Source of the DNA: Hymenobacter sp. 15J16-1T3B
GTDB lineage: Bacteria > Bacteroidota > Bacteroidia > Cytophagales > Hymenobacteraceae
Length of the DNA stretch: 64,000 bases
Assembly: GCF_020711235.1 (NCBI RefSeq)
Contig: NZ_JAJFAV010000008.1
Span: 186,001 to 250,000, forward strand
Direction: 5' to 3'
A model generated the notes under the pieces. The model was not told the origin of the DNA. It did no database searches and worked only from the letters and a program-made list of their open reading frames with translations. Of this stretch, positions 37,274 to 46,284 are shown piece after piece. Numbering within the stretch: position 1 is the first letter of the stretch; the number at the start of each line of letters is the position of its first letter. Both the position numbers and the translations under genes were made by a program.

Positions 37274-38440
37274 TTAAGCGAACGAAGCGTTGGCGCGTGA
37301 CGGAATCAGCAGGGGCTTGATGATGTTGTCCAGCTTTTTGGAGAACATACGGTAGGCATCCGGTATTTCTTCCAGCGGAAACCGGTGGGTAATGATTTCC
37401 TTGGGGTTGATCCGGCCGCTCATGACGTGATCAATCAGTTTGGGTAGCAGCCGTTTCACCGAGGCCTGATTACCCCTGATAGTCAAGCCCTTGTTCATGA
37501 TACTGCCGAGGGGAGCGAGGTTCCAGGGCGGACCATATACCCCGATGATGGATACGATACCGCCTTTTTTCACGGAATTGACGGCCCAGTGAAAGGCCGT
37601 GGCCGTGCCGGCCTGCATCAACAGGCTTTTCCCGCTAATCGTTTGCCAGGCATGGCCCGACGCTTCGCAGCCCACCGCGTCGATGCACACGTCGGCGCCA
37701 AAATAATCGGTGGCCTTTTTCAGGAAGACCACCGGGTCGTTCATTTCCCGGAAGTTGTACGCCTCGGCAAACGAGAATTTGCGGGCAAACTCCAGACGGT
37801 AATCCAGTTCATCAATCACGATGACGCGGCCGGCGCCGAAAAACCAGGCAAAGCGGGCCGCCATCAGCCCGATCGGACCGGCGCCGAACACCACCACGGT
37901 GTCGCCTTTTTGGATACCGGCCTGCTCGGCCGCCTGGTAGCCGGTGGGCACCACGTCGGTCAGCAGCACGGCATTTTCCAGGTCCATGCCTTCCGGGAGA
38001 ATGGTGGGGCTCACGTCGGCGTAGGGCACGCGCACGTATTCGGCCTGCCCGCCGTCGTAGCCCCCGCCGGTGTGGGCGTAGCCGAAAAAGCCACCCACGG
38101 CCGTAGCTTCCGGATTGGCCTCGTGGCAGTTGCCGTAGAGTTCCTGCTTGCAATGCGGACAGGTGCCGCAGGCAATGTTAAACGGCACCAGTACATGGTC
38201 GCCCACCTTGAGTTTTTGCACCTCGGAGCCCACGGCCTCCACGACGCCGGTAAACTCGTGGCCGAAGGTCATGCCCACCCGGGTATCGGGCACCATGCCA
38301 TGATACAGGTGCAGGTCGGAGCCGCAAATCAAGGAGCGGGTGACCCTGACAATGGCATCCATGGGATGCTTGATTTCCGGCTCGGGCCGGTTACGGTCTG
38401 CCCTTATCTGAAAGGGCCCCCGAAAATTCATGGCTAACAT
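37274..38440 (-). CDS. Zinc-dependent alcohol dehydrogenase (formaldehyde-dehydrogenase-like)
   Basis: A 388-residue medium-chain dehydrogenase. Residues 30-110 hold the catalytic zinc site (CGSDLHLYHG, FGHEFTG) and the structural zinc motif C-GTCPHCKQELYGNC. The Rossmann part has VVVFGAGPIGLMAARFAWF (about 177-195). The long insertion and the MNFRGPF start place it with the glutathione-independent formaldehyde-dehydrogenase-like group. ATG 38440 is chosen; a second ATG is 9 bases on. It is co-transcribed with the membrane-anchored protein that follows. Confidence 0.9.
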   Translation of the reverse strand: MLAMNFRGPFQIRADRNRPEPEIKHPMDAIVRVTRSLICGSDLHLYHGMVPDTRVGMTFGHEFTGVVEAVGSEVQKLKVGDHVLVPFNIACGTCPHCKQELYGNCHEANPEATAVGGFFGYAHTGGGYDGGQAEYVRVPYADVSPTILPEGMDLENAVLLTDVVPTGYQAAEQAGIQKGDTVVVFGAGPIGLMAARFAWFFGAGRVIVIDELDYRLEFARKFSFAEAYNFREMNDPVVFLKKATDYFGADVCIDAVGCEASGHAWQTISGKSLLMQAGTATAFHWAVNSVKKGGIVSIIGVYGPPWNLAPLGSIMNKGLTIRGNQASVKRLLPKLIDHVMSGRINPKEIITHRFPLEEIPDAYRMFSKKLDNIIKPLLIPSRANASFA

Positions 38441-38727
38441 AGGCGCAAGGTTTAAGGTGGACCATTCAAGGATATTCTTGAACAATTAGCGTACGCCTAC
38501 CCCCAGCCAACGCTTATCCAGTTACTACTGATTTGTGTCCAGACAAACACGTAATTCGGGCTGCGTAGATTTCGCCTCGTGCGCCGCTTGGCCAGCGCGC
38601 TAGGTGTAAGCCGCAATCCGGCGTCCGCACTAGTGTCCGTCCCGCCTGGACTGATGCGCACCTGCGGCCGTCTTGACGCTAGATGGACACGGTGGAATTA
38701 AAAAGCTTGTCACCCACCGCCGCTTGA

Positions 38728-38757
38728 ATAAAAAAGCCTTGATGCCGCGGCATCAGG
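38728..38757 (-). terminator. Intrinsic terminator
   Basis: On the minus strand CCTGATGCC pairs with GGCATCAAGG (one bulged A) across a 2-base loop; the core is a perfect 16-base palindrome (38740-38755). It is followed by C and six T. It lies about 145 bases beyond the tRNA terminator and may back it up or end a small RNA. Confidence 0.65.
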
Positions 38758-38900
38758 ACGAAGCAGGCAACGATGCTGCATCGGCCGAACCGTGCCCTTC
38801 TAAGCAGACTCAGTAATAGCAATAGTGGTCGTGGTGGACTCGATGCAGTTGAGGACGACCATACCGCCCCTATCAGTAGCGAAACTGTTGGCACAAATCA

Positions 38901-38935
38901 AAAGTCCCCGTTTCCAAGTTGGAAACGGGGACTTT
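38901..38935 (-). terminator. Terminator of the CAT-anticodon tRNA
   Basis: A perfect 16-bp stem (38901-38916 with 38920-38935) with a 3-base loop begins one base past the tRNA 3' end. The stem ends in AAAG/CTTT, giving a short T-run on the minus strand. Confidence 0.8.
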
Positions 38936-38936
38936 G

Positions 38937-39010
38937 TGGGCCCAGCTGGAATCGAACCAGCGACCTGCTGATTATGAGTCAGCTGCTCTAACCGATTGAG
39001 CTATAGGCCC
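38937..39010 (-). tRNA. tRNA with CAT anticodon (elongator Met, or Ile2)
   Basis: A 74-base cloverleaf on the minus strand. The acceptor stem GGGCCTA pairs with TGGGCCC, the D arm has TAGCTCAATCGGTTAGAGC, the anticodon stem GCTGA/TCAGC encloses CTCATAA (anticodon CAT), and the T arm has GGTTCGATTCC. CCA is not encoded. CAT can serve elongator tRNA-Met or, with lysidine, tRNA-Ile2; the sequence alone does not decide. It is followed by a strong hairpin. Confidence 0.9.
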
Positions 39011-39098
39011 GGCTAAAACCTATCCAGGGAAGGCCCACAGGTTGGTTTCGGCGGCGCAATCTACCAATTTCGCGGCGGTATTACCAAACCACCCTGCT

Positions 39099-39764
39099 AT
39101 GAACGCTGCGCATCGTTTGCCGAATCTGCTGTTTGATTTTGGCGGCGTCATCATCAACATCGACTACAACCGCACCCTGGAAGCCATGCGGGCGCTGAGC
39201 CGGGTGGGCTCCACGATTGAGTTTACCCAAGCGGCGCAATCGGCGCTGTTCGACGACCTGGAAACCGGCCGCATCACGCCCGACGCCTTCCGCCAAGGGC
39301 TGCGCACGCATTACGACTTGCAGCACGCCACCGACGCGGAGCTGGACGCGGCTTGGAATGCCATGCTGCTCGACCTGCCGCTGGAACGGCTGGAGTACCT
39401 GCGCGAACTGCGTCGGGAAGGCTACCAAACGGCCCTGCTCTCCAACACCAACAGCATCCACATCGGCGTCATCAACGAGATGCTGCGGCGCGCCTACGGC
39501 TTGCAGCAGGGTATTGCCGACGTGCTGGACCGCGTGTTTTATTCTCAGGAAGTAGGCCAGCGCAAGCCGGGGCGGGAAATCTTCGAGCATGTGCTGCGCG
39601 AAATGAACTGGCGGGCCGAGGAAACCCTTTTCGTGGAGGATAGTATCCAACACATTCGCACGGCCGAGCAGTTGGGTATTCGCACCCTGTTTCTGACTCC
39701 GCCCCTGACTCTTACCGACGCCCTGCCCGCCGCTCTTCGTGCCTTTCCCAACCCTGTTTCCTAA
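39099..39764 (+). CDS. HAD-superfamily hydrolase
   Basis: A 221-residue HAD phosphatase-like protein with motif I FDFGGVIIN (about 9-17; one Asp, then Gly-Gly instead of DxD), motif II LLSNTNSIH (about 117-125), motif III QRKPG and motif IV FVEDSIQHI (about 186-194). Replacement of the second motif-I Asp by Gly is common in the HAD group to which haloacid-type and sugar-phosphatase relatives belong. ATG 39099 is the family start. Its stop overlaps the start of the metalloprotease gene (26 bases), so the two are translated together. Confidence 0.85.
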   Translation: MNAAHRLPNLLFDFGGVIINIDYNRTLEAMRALSRVGSTIEFTQAAQSALFDDLETGRITPDAFRQGLRTHYDLQHATDAELDAAWNAMLLDLPLERLEYLRELRREGYQTALLSNTNSIHIGVINEMLRRAYGLQQGIADVLDRVFYSQEVGQRKPGREIFEHVLREMNWRAEETLFVEDSIQHIRTAEQLGIRTLFLTPPLTLTDALPAALRAFPNPVS

Positions 39765-40953
39765 CGACAAGCCGCGGCCGACGCCGCTGCGGCCGTTTTT
39801 GCTGCGCTGGCGCCGCTACGAGCGGCCGGAGCCCCCGCTGTGGCGCACGGCGCTGCTGCACCTGGGCCTGTTTCTGCTCACGCTCGGCACCACCACACTG
39901 GCCGGCGTGATGCTCACCCGCGGCGGCATTGACTTGCTGCCCCTCGACGTGCTGCAGCTGCCGGCGGCCGAGCGCACCGCGGAGCTGCTGCGCGGGCTGC
40001 AGTTTGCCGCGCCGTTTTTGGGCGTGCTGGCCGTGCACGAATTCGGCCACTATTTCACGGCCCGGCGCTACCGCATCCGGGTTTCGTTGCCGTATTTTCT
40101 GCCGGTGCCCTTCGGCATTGGCACGTTCGGGGCGGTAATTCGCATCCGGGAGAAGATTTTCTCGCGGCGGGAGTTTTTCGACGTGGGCATTGCCGGGCCG
40201 CTGGCGGGTTTTGTGGTGGCCGTGCCGCTGCTGGTATACGGCTTCACCCACCTGCCGCCGCTGGAGTACCTGTTCCAGATCCATCCCGACTACCGCCCCT
40301 ACGGCGGCGCCTACGCCCAGTACGTGTACCAGGGCCGGCCGGCGGGCCTGAGCTTCAGCCAACCCCTGCTTTACCAACTACTTGCCCGCTGGCTAGCCGA
40401 CCCCGCCCTGCTGCCCGACGCGCACGAGTTGCTGCACTACCCGGTGCTGCTGGCCGGCTCCTTATCGTTGTTTTTCACGGCCTTGAACTTACTGCCCATC
40501 GGCCAGCTCGACGGCGGCCACATCCTCTACGGCCTGCTGGGCTTTCGGCGCTTCAACCGCCTCTCGACGGGGCTGTTCCTGGCGTTTATGTTCTACGCCG
40601 GCCTGGGCCTGTTTACCCTCGATTCCGGGTGGCAAACCTGGCTGTACTACGGCCCCGTGTACGCGCTGTACCTGCTCACGGCCTTGTGGCGGGTGCTGCC
40701 GGGGTTTCGGCGGGTGGCGCTGCTGGCGGCGGGCGTGTGGCTGGCGCAGCTGGCGGTGGCCACGGCCGTGCCGGGCATCAGCGGCAACCCCGGCTGGCTG
40801 CTTTTCGGCCTACTGCTGGGCCGCCTGACGGGCATCTACCACCCGCCGGCGCCCGACGAGCGGCCCCTCTCGCCCGGCCGCCGGGTGCTGGGCTGGCTGA
40901 TGGTGCTCGTGTTTATTCTCTGTTTCAGCCCGGTACCCTTCGTGGAGGTGTAG
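39739..40953 (+). CDS. Site-2-protease-like membrane metalloprotease (M50)
   Basis: A 404-residue membrane protein with about eight hydrophobic segments. HEFGH (100-104) is the zinc site of M50 proteases, and LLPIGQLDGGHILYG (about 249-263) is the partner motif with the third ligand Asp. It has the ACEF-like features of bacterial and chloroplast S2P relatives (EGY1 type). The start is GTG 39739, overlapping the HAD gene. Function is intramembrane cleavage of an unknown substrate. Confidence 0.88.
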   Translation: MPFPTLFPNDKPRPTPLRPFLLRWRRYERPEPPLWRTALLHLGLFLLTLGTTTLAGVMLTRGGIDLLPLDVLQLPAAERTAELLRGLQFAAPFLGVLAVHEFGHYFTARRYRIRVSLPYFLPVPFGIGTFGAVIRIREKIFSRREFFDVGIAGPLAGFVVAVPLLVYGFTHLPPLEYLFQIHPDYRPYGGAYAQYVYQGRPAGLSFSQPLLYQLLARWLADPALLPDAHELLHYPVLLAGSLSLFFTALNLLPIGQLDGGHILYGLLGFRRFNRLSTGLFLAFMFYAGLGLFTLDSGWQTWLYYGPVYALYLLTALWRVLPGFRRVALLAAGVWLAQLAVATAVPGISGNPGWLLFGLLLGRLTGIYHPPAPDERPLSPGRRVLGWLMVLVFILCFSPVPFVEV

Positions 40954-40991
40954 GCGCGCAACGTCTGGGCGGCGGGCGCGTACCACGGCGT

Positions 40992-41345
40992 ATGGCTACT
41001 ACCGCTGCTGCTCCCGACCGCACCGCTCCCGAATACCGCTGGACGCTGGCCGCCCGCATTGCCGATCAGATGCTGGAGGCCGGCCTGAGCCACCGCGACG
41101 TCAACGAAGCCACCACGCCCGACGACGTCATCAGTCGCGGGGCGCTGCCCAAGGCCGACGCGGCCTACGTGCGCGGCCTGCAGGTGCTACCCGACGGCGA
41201 CGCCCGCGACTTGTTTGTGCGCCACGCCCGCAGCAAGCCCCACGAAGACGACCCGAACTGCTGCGACACGTTTAACTTCTTCCGCCAGCTCGTCTGGATC
41301 AACCTCTACAGCCGCCCGGAAGAAGAAGAAATCCTCCCCCACTGA
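40992..41345 (+). CDS. Unknown cytoplasmic protein
   Basis: A 117-residue protein starting at ATG 40992 (MATTAAAPDRTAPEY). It is helical, with an RIADQMLEAGLSHRDVNEATTPDDVISRG stretch that could be a helix-turn-helix-like region, a CC pair and a charged end. It is 38 bases downstream of the protease gene and is followed by a strong terminator, so the three genes from 39099 form one unit. No family was recognised. Confidence 0.72.
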   Translation: MATTAAAPDRTAPEYRWTLAARIADQMLEAGLSHRDVNEATTPDDVISRGALPKADAAYVRGLQVLPDGDARDLFVRHARSKPHEDDPNCCDTFNFFRQLVWINLYSRPEEEEILPH

Positions 41346-41360
41346 GCCCAATTCCAACAC

Positions 41361-41396
41361 AAACGGCCCGCTGCACCAAGGTGCAGCGGGCCGTTT
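41361..41396. terminator. Bidirectional terminator between the unknown gene and pgk
   Basis: Seventeen-base perfect arms (41361-41377 with 41380-41396) and a 2-base core loop. AAA before and TTT after let it serve both converging units. Confidence 0.85.
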
Positions 41397-41414
41397 GGCG
41401 TTAAGCGAATCGGC

Positions 41415-42602
41415 TTAGCGCAGGGCGGCCACGCCGGGCAGCTCCTTGCCTTCCATGTACTCCAGCAGGGCACCGCCGCCGGTGCTGATGTAGGACACCT
41501 GGTCGGCAAAGCCGAGCTGGTTGACGGCCGCCGCGGAGTCGCCGCCGCCGATGAGGGAGTAGGCGCCTTCGGCCGTGGCTTCGGCAATGGCGCGGGCCAC
41601 GTACTCGGTGCCGAGCGAGAAGTTGCTCATTTCGAACACGCCCATCGGCCCGTTCCACAGGATGGTTTTCGAGCCCCGGATGATTTCGGCGAACAGTTCG
41701 CGGGACTCGGGGCCGATGTCAAGGCCCATCCAGCCGGCCGGGATGTGGTGGTTGGCGGCCACGTCCACGTTGGCGTCGTTGGCGAATTTGTCGGCAATGA
41801 GGCTGTCGACGGGCAGCACCAGATTCACGCCCTTTTCTTTCGCCTTCTGAATCAGGCTCAGTGCCAGCTCCAGCTTGTCGGCTTCCAGCAGCGAGTCGCC
41901 GATTTCGCCGCCCTCGGCCTTGGCGAAGGTGAAGGCCATGCCGCCGCCGATGAGCAGGTTGTCGACCTTGTCGAGCAGCTGCTCGATGATGAGAATCTTG
42001 TCGGAAATCTTGGCCCCGCCCATGATGGCGGTGAAGGGCCGTTCGGCGTTGTTGAGCACGCGCTCGGCGTTGTCGACTTCGCTCTGCAGCAGGTAGCCGC
42101 CCACGCGGGCCTGCGGGAACGACTCGGCTACCACGGCCGTGGAGGCGTGGCGGCGGTGAGCCGTGCCGAAGGCGTCGTTCACGTACACGTCGCCGAGGCG
42201 GGCCAGGCGCTGGGCAAAGGCCGCGTCGCCTTTCTCCTCCTCGGCGTAGAAGCGCAGGTTTTCGAGCAGCAGAATCTCGCCGGGCTGCAGCGACTGGGCC
42301 AGTTGCACCGCCTCGGCGCCCACGGCGTCAGGGGCGAATTTTACCTCGCGGCCGTACTCGTGGTTGAGCCGCCCCACGAGGTGGCGCAGGGAGTATTTGT
42401 CTTCCGGTCCGCCCTTAGGCCGGCCCAGGTGCGACATCAGAATGACGCTGCCCCCGTCGCTGAGAATCTTGTTGATGGTGCGCGTGGCGGCCCGGATGCG
42501 GGTGTCGTCGGTGATGCGGAAGTCCTTGTCGAGAGGCACGTTGAAGTCGACGCGCACCAGGGCTTTCTTGCCGGCGAAGTTGTACTGGTCGATGGTCTGC
42601 AT
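41415..42602 (-). CDS. pgk: Phosphoglycerate kinase
   Basis: A 395-residue phosphoglycerate kinase (1,3-bisphosphoglycerate + ADP to 3-phosphoglycerate + ATP; glycolysis). The N-terminal signature [13 protein letters not shown] (about 13-25), HLGRPKG (about 63-69), GGAKISDK and the ATP-site GGGDSAAAV (about 361-369) are all present. ATG 42602 is chosen from the family start MQTIDQYN. It is transcribed alone. Confidence 0.97.
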   Translation of the reverse strand: MQTIDQYNFAGKKALVRVDFNVPLDKDFRITDDTRIRAATRTINKILSDGGSVILMSHLGRPKGGPEDKYSLRHLVGRLNHEYGREVKFAPDAVGAEAVQLAQSLQPGEILLLENLRFYAEEEKGDAAFAQRLARLGDVYVNDAFGTAHRRHASTAVVAESFPQARVGGYLLQSEVDNAERVLNNAERPFTAIMGGAKISDKILIIEQLLDKVDNLLIGGGMAFTFAKAEGGEIGDSLLEADKLELALSLIQKAKEKGVNLVLPVDSLIADKFANDANVDVAANHHIPAGWMGLDIGPESRELFAEIIRGSKTILWNGPMGVFEMSNFSLGTEYVARAIAEATAEGAYSLIGGGDSAAAVNQLGFADQVSYISTGGGALLEYMEGKELPGVAALR

Positions 42603-42793
42603 GGAAGCTGACGGAAAGGGTTGGGGAACGGAAACCGCTGCCCTTATACGCAGCGGCGGCGCGTAGTTCGGCCTTTTTCGCGCCGTATGCAAGCTATGGC
42701 CGGCTGGGCTCGTTTGGCAGATGCCATTCGGCGGCGCTTTCTTTCCAGCGGTTTATCCGGGCTACCTTGCGGCATATATTCCTTTGCTATTGC

Positions 42794-43405
42794 ATGAAAA
42801 CAGCATTTGTACTGACTTTTTCGGCCTTGTTGGTGGGCCACGGCGCGACGGCCCAGCAGCTCCGGTTTGGCGCCAAAGCCGGGGTGAATTACGCCGACCT
42901 CAATATTCGTCACGTAGGCGGTTTCAAGCGCCTGCTCGGCCTCAACGCCGGCGTGGTAGGCCGCTACGCCCTAAGTTCCGATGGCTTTTGGAACCTCCAA
43001 GCCGAGCTGCTGTATTCGGGCAAAGGACAGCGCTCGGGGGGCATCATGCGCCCCGTGGGCGCCCCGGCTGAATTGTACCACGACCGAATCCACTGCCTGG
43101 ATCTGCCCGTTTTAGCCAAAATCAACGCCCGCGGCCTCACCGTCGAAGCCGGTCCGCAGCTTTCCTATGTGCTCAAGGCCAGTTCCGAGACGGATGGCGG
43201 CCGCATCGACACCCGTGACCGGCTGCGGCCTGTGCAACTGGGCTACGCCGTCGGCGTGGGGTACGAGTTGCCGGCCGGCTACAGCCTCACGGTGCGCTAC
43301 GCCGCCGACGTCACCAGTATTTATAAGTCGGGCCCGTTCTTTGACTCGGTGCATTCCACTGCTTTTCAGGCCCAGCTCGGCTACCTGCTGGGCAAGGCGG
43401 AGTAA
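42794..43405 (+). CDS. PorT-like outer-membrane beta-barrel protein
   Basis: A 203-residue protein with a signal peptide (MKTAFVLTFSALLVGHGATAQ) and the outer-membrane barrel pattern of Bacteroidota: LRFGAKAGVNYADL at the start, LNAGVVGRYALSSDGFWNLQAELLYSGKG, and FQAQLGYLLGKAE at the end. It resembles the small PorT-family barrels. ATG 42794 gives the signal peptide. A TACCTTGC box lies 30-odd bases upstream. It stands between pgk (divergent) and ddl. Confidence 0.82.
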   Translation: MKTAFVLTFSALLVGHGATAQQLRFGAKAGVNYADLNIRHVGGFKRLLGLNAGVVGRYALSSDGFWNLQAELLYSGKGQRSGGIMRPVGAPAELYHDRIHCLDLPVLAKINARGLTVEAGPQLSYVLKASSETDGGRIDTRDRLRPVQLGYAVGVGYELPAGYSLTVRYAADVTSIYKSGPFFDSVHSTAFQAQLGYLLGKAE

Positions 43406-43436
43406 CGATTCGGCCCACTTGCTTGTTAGGCGCCGC

Positions 43437-43470
43437 AGCGGCCCGCCCCGGGGCGGGCCGCTCTATTTTT
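43437..43470 (+). terminator. Terminator after the beta-barrel gene
   Basis: A 26-base perfect palindrome of GC-rich arms (43437-43449 with 43450-43462), followed by CTATTTTT. It ends 19 bases before the ddl start, so a TACCTTTG box at 43475-43482 should start ddl transcription almost at its ATG. Confidence 0.8.
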
Positions 43471-43489
43471 CGCCTACCTTTGTAGCAGC

Positions 43490-46183
43490 ATGAGAATTGG
43501 CATTTTCTTCGGTGGTCCGTCGCGCGAGCGGGAAATTTCCTTTGCCGGCGGCCGGACGGTTTACGATAACCTCGACAAGTCGCTGTTCCAGGCCGTGCCG
43601 GTCTTTGTGGACAGCCACGGTAACTTCATCCTGCTCGACTGGCAGTACCTCTACAAGGGCACCATTCGGGACTTCTACCCGCCCGTGTCGGCCCTGCCGC
43701 CCTCCGAGCTGAAGTTGCAGGTATACCTGGAAAGCCTCGGCGAGCTGAGCCGCGAGGAGCAAGACCGCATCATCGCGGAAGTGGGCCGCCGCCTGCGCCC
43801 CGACGAGCTAGCCGGGCTGATGGACTTCGCCTTCCTGGCCCTGCACGGGCCGGCGGGCGAAGACGGCGCCATTCAGGGCTTGCTCGAGTGGTACGGCATC
43901 CCCTACTCCGGCTCCGGCATCCTGCCCTCCGCGTTTGGCATCGACAAGATTGCCCAGAAAACCCTGCTGCACGCGCTGAATTTGCCCTCCCCGGGTTTCC
44001 GCGTGCTCACGGCCGAAGAATTCGACGCGGCCCAGCCCGAAGCCTTGCTGGCCTACGTGCAGAAAGAGCTGGGCCTGCCGCTGGTGGTGAAAGCCCCGCG
44101 CCAAGGCTCCAGCATCGGCGTGAGCATTGTGCGCGACGCCGACGTGGCCAAGTTCGTGGCCGCCGTGGAGCGCAGCCTGTTCCGCCGCACCGTCACGCGC
44201 GAAGACTGGCAGCGCCTCGGCGCGCAGGACCGCCTGGCCTGGGCGCAGCACCTCACCGACATCCGCGAGGGCATCGGTCTGCCCGTCATCCTCGATGCGG
44301 ACGACGACCAAGTTATCTACCACCCCGAAGCCCTGCTGCGCGCCCTCGACGAGCGGCTGACCCTGCAGGATTCGGTGCGCCTGACCAACACCCAGGGCGA
44401 GCAGCAGGTGCTGCTGGAAGCCTTTGTGCAGGGCCGTGAGTTTTCTTGCATCGTGGTGGAAGACGTGGACGGCTCGCCGCTGGCCCTGCCGCCCACCGAA
44501 ATCGTGAAGGGCTCGGAGGTATTCGACTACCGCTCGAAGTACCTGCCCGGCATGGCCCGCAAGGTCACGCCCATCGAGCTGCCAGAGGCCGACATCCAGC
44601 GCATTCGGGAGCAGTGCGAGCAGTTGTTCCGCACCTTCGGCTTCCAGGTCTACGCCCGCCTCGACGGCTTCATCACCGACGCGGGCGAGATTTTCCTGAA
44701 CGACCCGAACACCACCTCCGGGATGCTGCCGGCCTCGTTCTTCTTCCACCAGGCCGCCGAAATCGGGCTGAACCCCTCGCAGTTCCTCACCTACATCATC
44801 CGCACTTCGCTGGCGGCGCGGCGCCGCTCGGGCCTGCAGCCGGTGAAGCTGGGCCGGCAGCTGCGCGCCCTCGACGCGGCCGTGGCCAGCCGCCAGCACG
44901 AGCAGAAGCCGCGCACCAAAGTGGCCGTCATCATGGGCGGGTATTCCTCGGAGCGGCACATTTCGGTGGAAAGCGGGCGAAATATCTTCGAGAAGCTCTC
45001 CTCCTCGGCCAAGTACGAGCCGGCGCCGGTGTTTTTGACCGGCTCGTCGGACAGCTACGAGCTGTACGTGCTGCCCATCAACGTGATGCTCAAGGACAAC
45101 GCCGACGACATCCGCGACAAGGTGAAGCACTACGAGGCCGGCCACGGCGCGCACCCCATCCTGGAGCGCATCCGGCAGGCTGCCACCAACATCACGCATA
45201 CCTACGCCGCGCAGTCGGTAGCCGCGCCCGAGAAGCTGAGCTTCGAGCAGCTGGCCCAGCGCGTGGATGAGGTGTTCATTGCCCTGCACGGCCGCCCCGG
45301 CGAAGACGGCGCCCTGCAGCAGCAACTGGAGCGCGTGGGCCTGCCCTACAACGGCTCGGGCGCCGAGTCGAGCTCCGTCACCATCAACAAGTTCGAAACC
45401 AACAAGCGCCTGCGCGACGCGGGCCTGCGCGTGGCCGAGCACCGCATGGCCGCCCGCCTGGAGTGGGAAGCCGACGCGGAAGCCTTCTACCAGAGCCTCG
45501 AAAGCCAGTTTCACTACCCTTTCATTGCTAAACCGGCCGACGACGGCTGCTCCTCGGCGGTGAAGAAAATCAAGAACCGCCAGGAGCTGGAGGCCTTCTG
45601 CCGCCTGATGTTCCGCGACCAGGAAGACCTGCTCGAAGACGCAGCCCGCACCCTGAGCCTGGGCTTCAAGGAAGAATTCCCGCGCAAGGATGCCTTCCTG
45701 GTGGAAACGCTCATCTCGCGCGACGGGGCCCGGCACTTCCTGGAAGTCACCGGCGGCCTGCTCACGCATCGGCGGGCCGACGGGGGCCGTGACATCGAGG
45801 TGTTCGAAGCTTCCGAAGCCCTGGCTACGGGCGAAGTACTGAGTTTGGAGGAAAAATTCCTGGCCGGCGAAGGGCAGAATATCACTCCCGCCCGCTACGC
45901 CGCCGACCCCGCTGAGCGGCAGCGCATTTCCGACGAAGTGAAGGCCGAGCTCAAGCGCGTAGCCGAGGTGCTCAACATCGAAGGCTACGCCCGCATCGAC
46001 GCCTTCGTGCGGGTGCGCGAGACGGGCGCGGTGGAAGTCATTATCATCGAGGTCAATTCCCTGCCCGGCATGACGCCCGCCACCTGCATCTTCCACCAGA
46101 CGGCGCTGGCCGGCTACACCCCTTACGACTTCATCGACCAGATTCTGGAGTACGGCAAAACGCGCGTGCCGCAGTCGGTGTAG
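43490..46183 (+). CDS. ddl: Tandem D-alanine--D-alanine ligase fusion
   Basis: An 897-residue protein made of two Ddl-type ATP-grasp modules (about 1-450 and 475-897); one makes the D-Ala-D-Ala dipeptide of peptidoglycan. Each half has the N-lobe Ddl start (GIFFGGPSREREIS and AVIMGGYSSERHIS), the GSSIGV or DDGCSSAV loop, and a C-terminal metal-site block. The first is NDPNTTSGMLP, the second EVNSLPGMTPATCIFHQTA, the normal Ddl form. The first half therefore lacks the usual Glu of ExN and may be altered. The fusion is common in Cytophagales. The PASTA gene follows 101 bases on. Confidence 0.87.
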   Translation: MRIGIFFGGPSREREISFAGGRTVYDNLDKSLFQAVPVFVDSHGNFILLDWQYLYKGTIRDFYPPVSALPPSELKLQVYLESLGELSREEQDRIIAEVGRRLRPDELAGLMDFAFLALHGPAGEDGAIQGLLEWYGIPYSGSGILPSAFGIDKIAQKTLLHALNLPSPGFRVLTAEEFDAAQPEALLAYVQKELGLPLVVKAPRQGSSIGVSIVRDADVAKFVAAVERSLFRRTVTREDWQRLGAQDRLAWAQHLTDIREGIGLPVILDADDDQVIYHPEALLRALDERLTLQDSVRLTNTQGEQQVLLEAFVQGREFSCIVVEDVDGSPLALPPTEIVKGSEVFDYRSKYLPGMARKVTPIELPEADIQRIREQCEQLFRTFGFQVYARLDGFITDAGEIFLNDPNTTSGMLPASFFFHQAAEIGLNPSQFLTYIIRTSLAARRRSGLQPVKLGRQLRALDAAVASRQHEQKPRTKVAVIMGGYSSERHISVESGRNIFEKLSSSAKYEPAPVFLTGSSDSYELYVLPINVMLKDNADDIRDKVKHYEAGHGAHPILERIRQAATNITHTYAAQSVAAPEKLSFEQLAQRVDEVFIALHGRPGEDGALQQQLERVGLPYNGSGAESSSVTINKFETNKRLRDAGLRVAEHRMAARLEWEADAEAFYQSLESQFHYPFIAKPADDGCSSAVKKIKNRQELEAFCRLMFRDQEDLLEDAARTLSLGFKEEFPRKDAFLVETLISRDGARHFLEVTGGLLTHRRADGGRDIEVFEASEALATGEVLSLEEKFLAGEGQNITPARYAADPAERQRISDEVKAELKRVAEVLNIEGYARIDAFVRVRETGAVEVIIIEVNSLPGMTPATCIFHQTALAGYTPYDFIDQILEYGKTRVPQSV

Positions 46184-46284
46184 AGACGCATATTTGCGTC
46201 TCCGTCGTGGCTGACATTGTGTGGGCTGCCAGCAAATTCCTCCTGGTAAAGACGCCCTTCTGCGTCTCAACATCTTCTCTCTAA

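Larger units (their letters stand above)
38441..38936. other. Intergenic region with two minus-strand hairpins
   Basis: No gene is supported in these 496 bases. A 71-codon minus-strand frame at 38679-38894 runs through a terminator and is rejected. The hairpins are listed separately. The promoter of the alcohol dehydrogenase operon should lie in 38441-38560. Confidence 0.5.

Noticed and set aside
38679-38894. A 71-codon minus-strand frame
   Set aside because: It contains the terminator palindrome at 38740-38755 and has no protein-like pattern.
43808-46273. An 821-codon minus-strand open frame
   Set aside because: It lies antisense to the tandem ddl gene, whose plus-strand product has clear ATP-grasp motifs. 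High GC creates long antisense frames.
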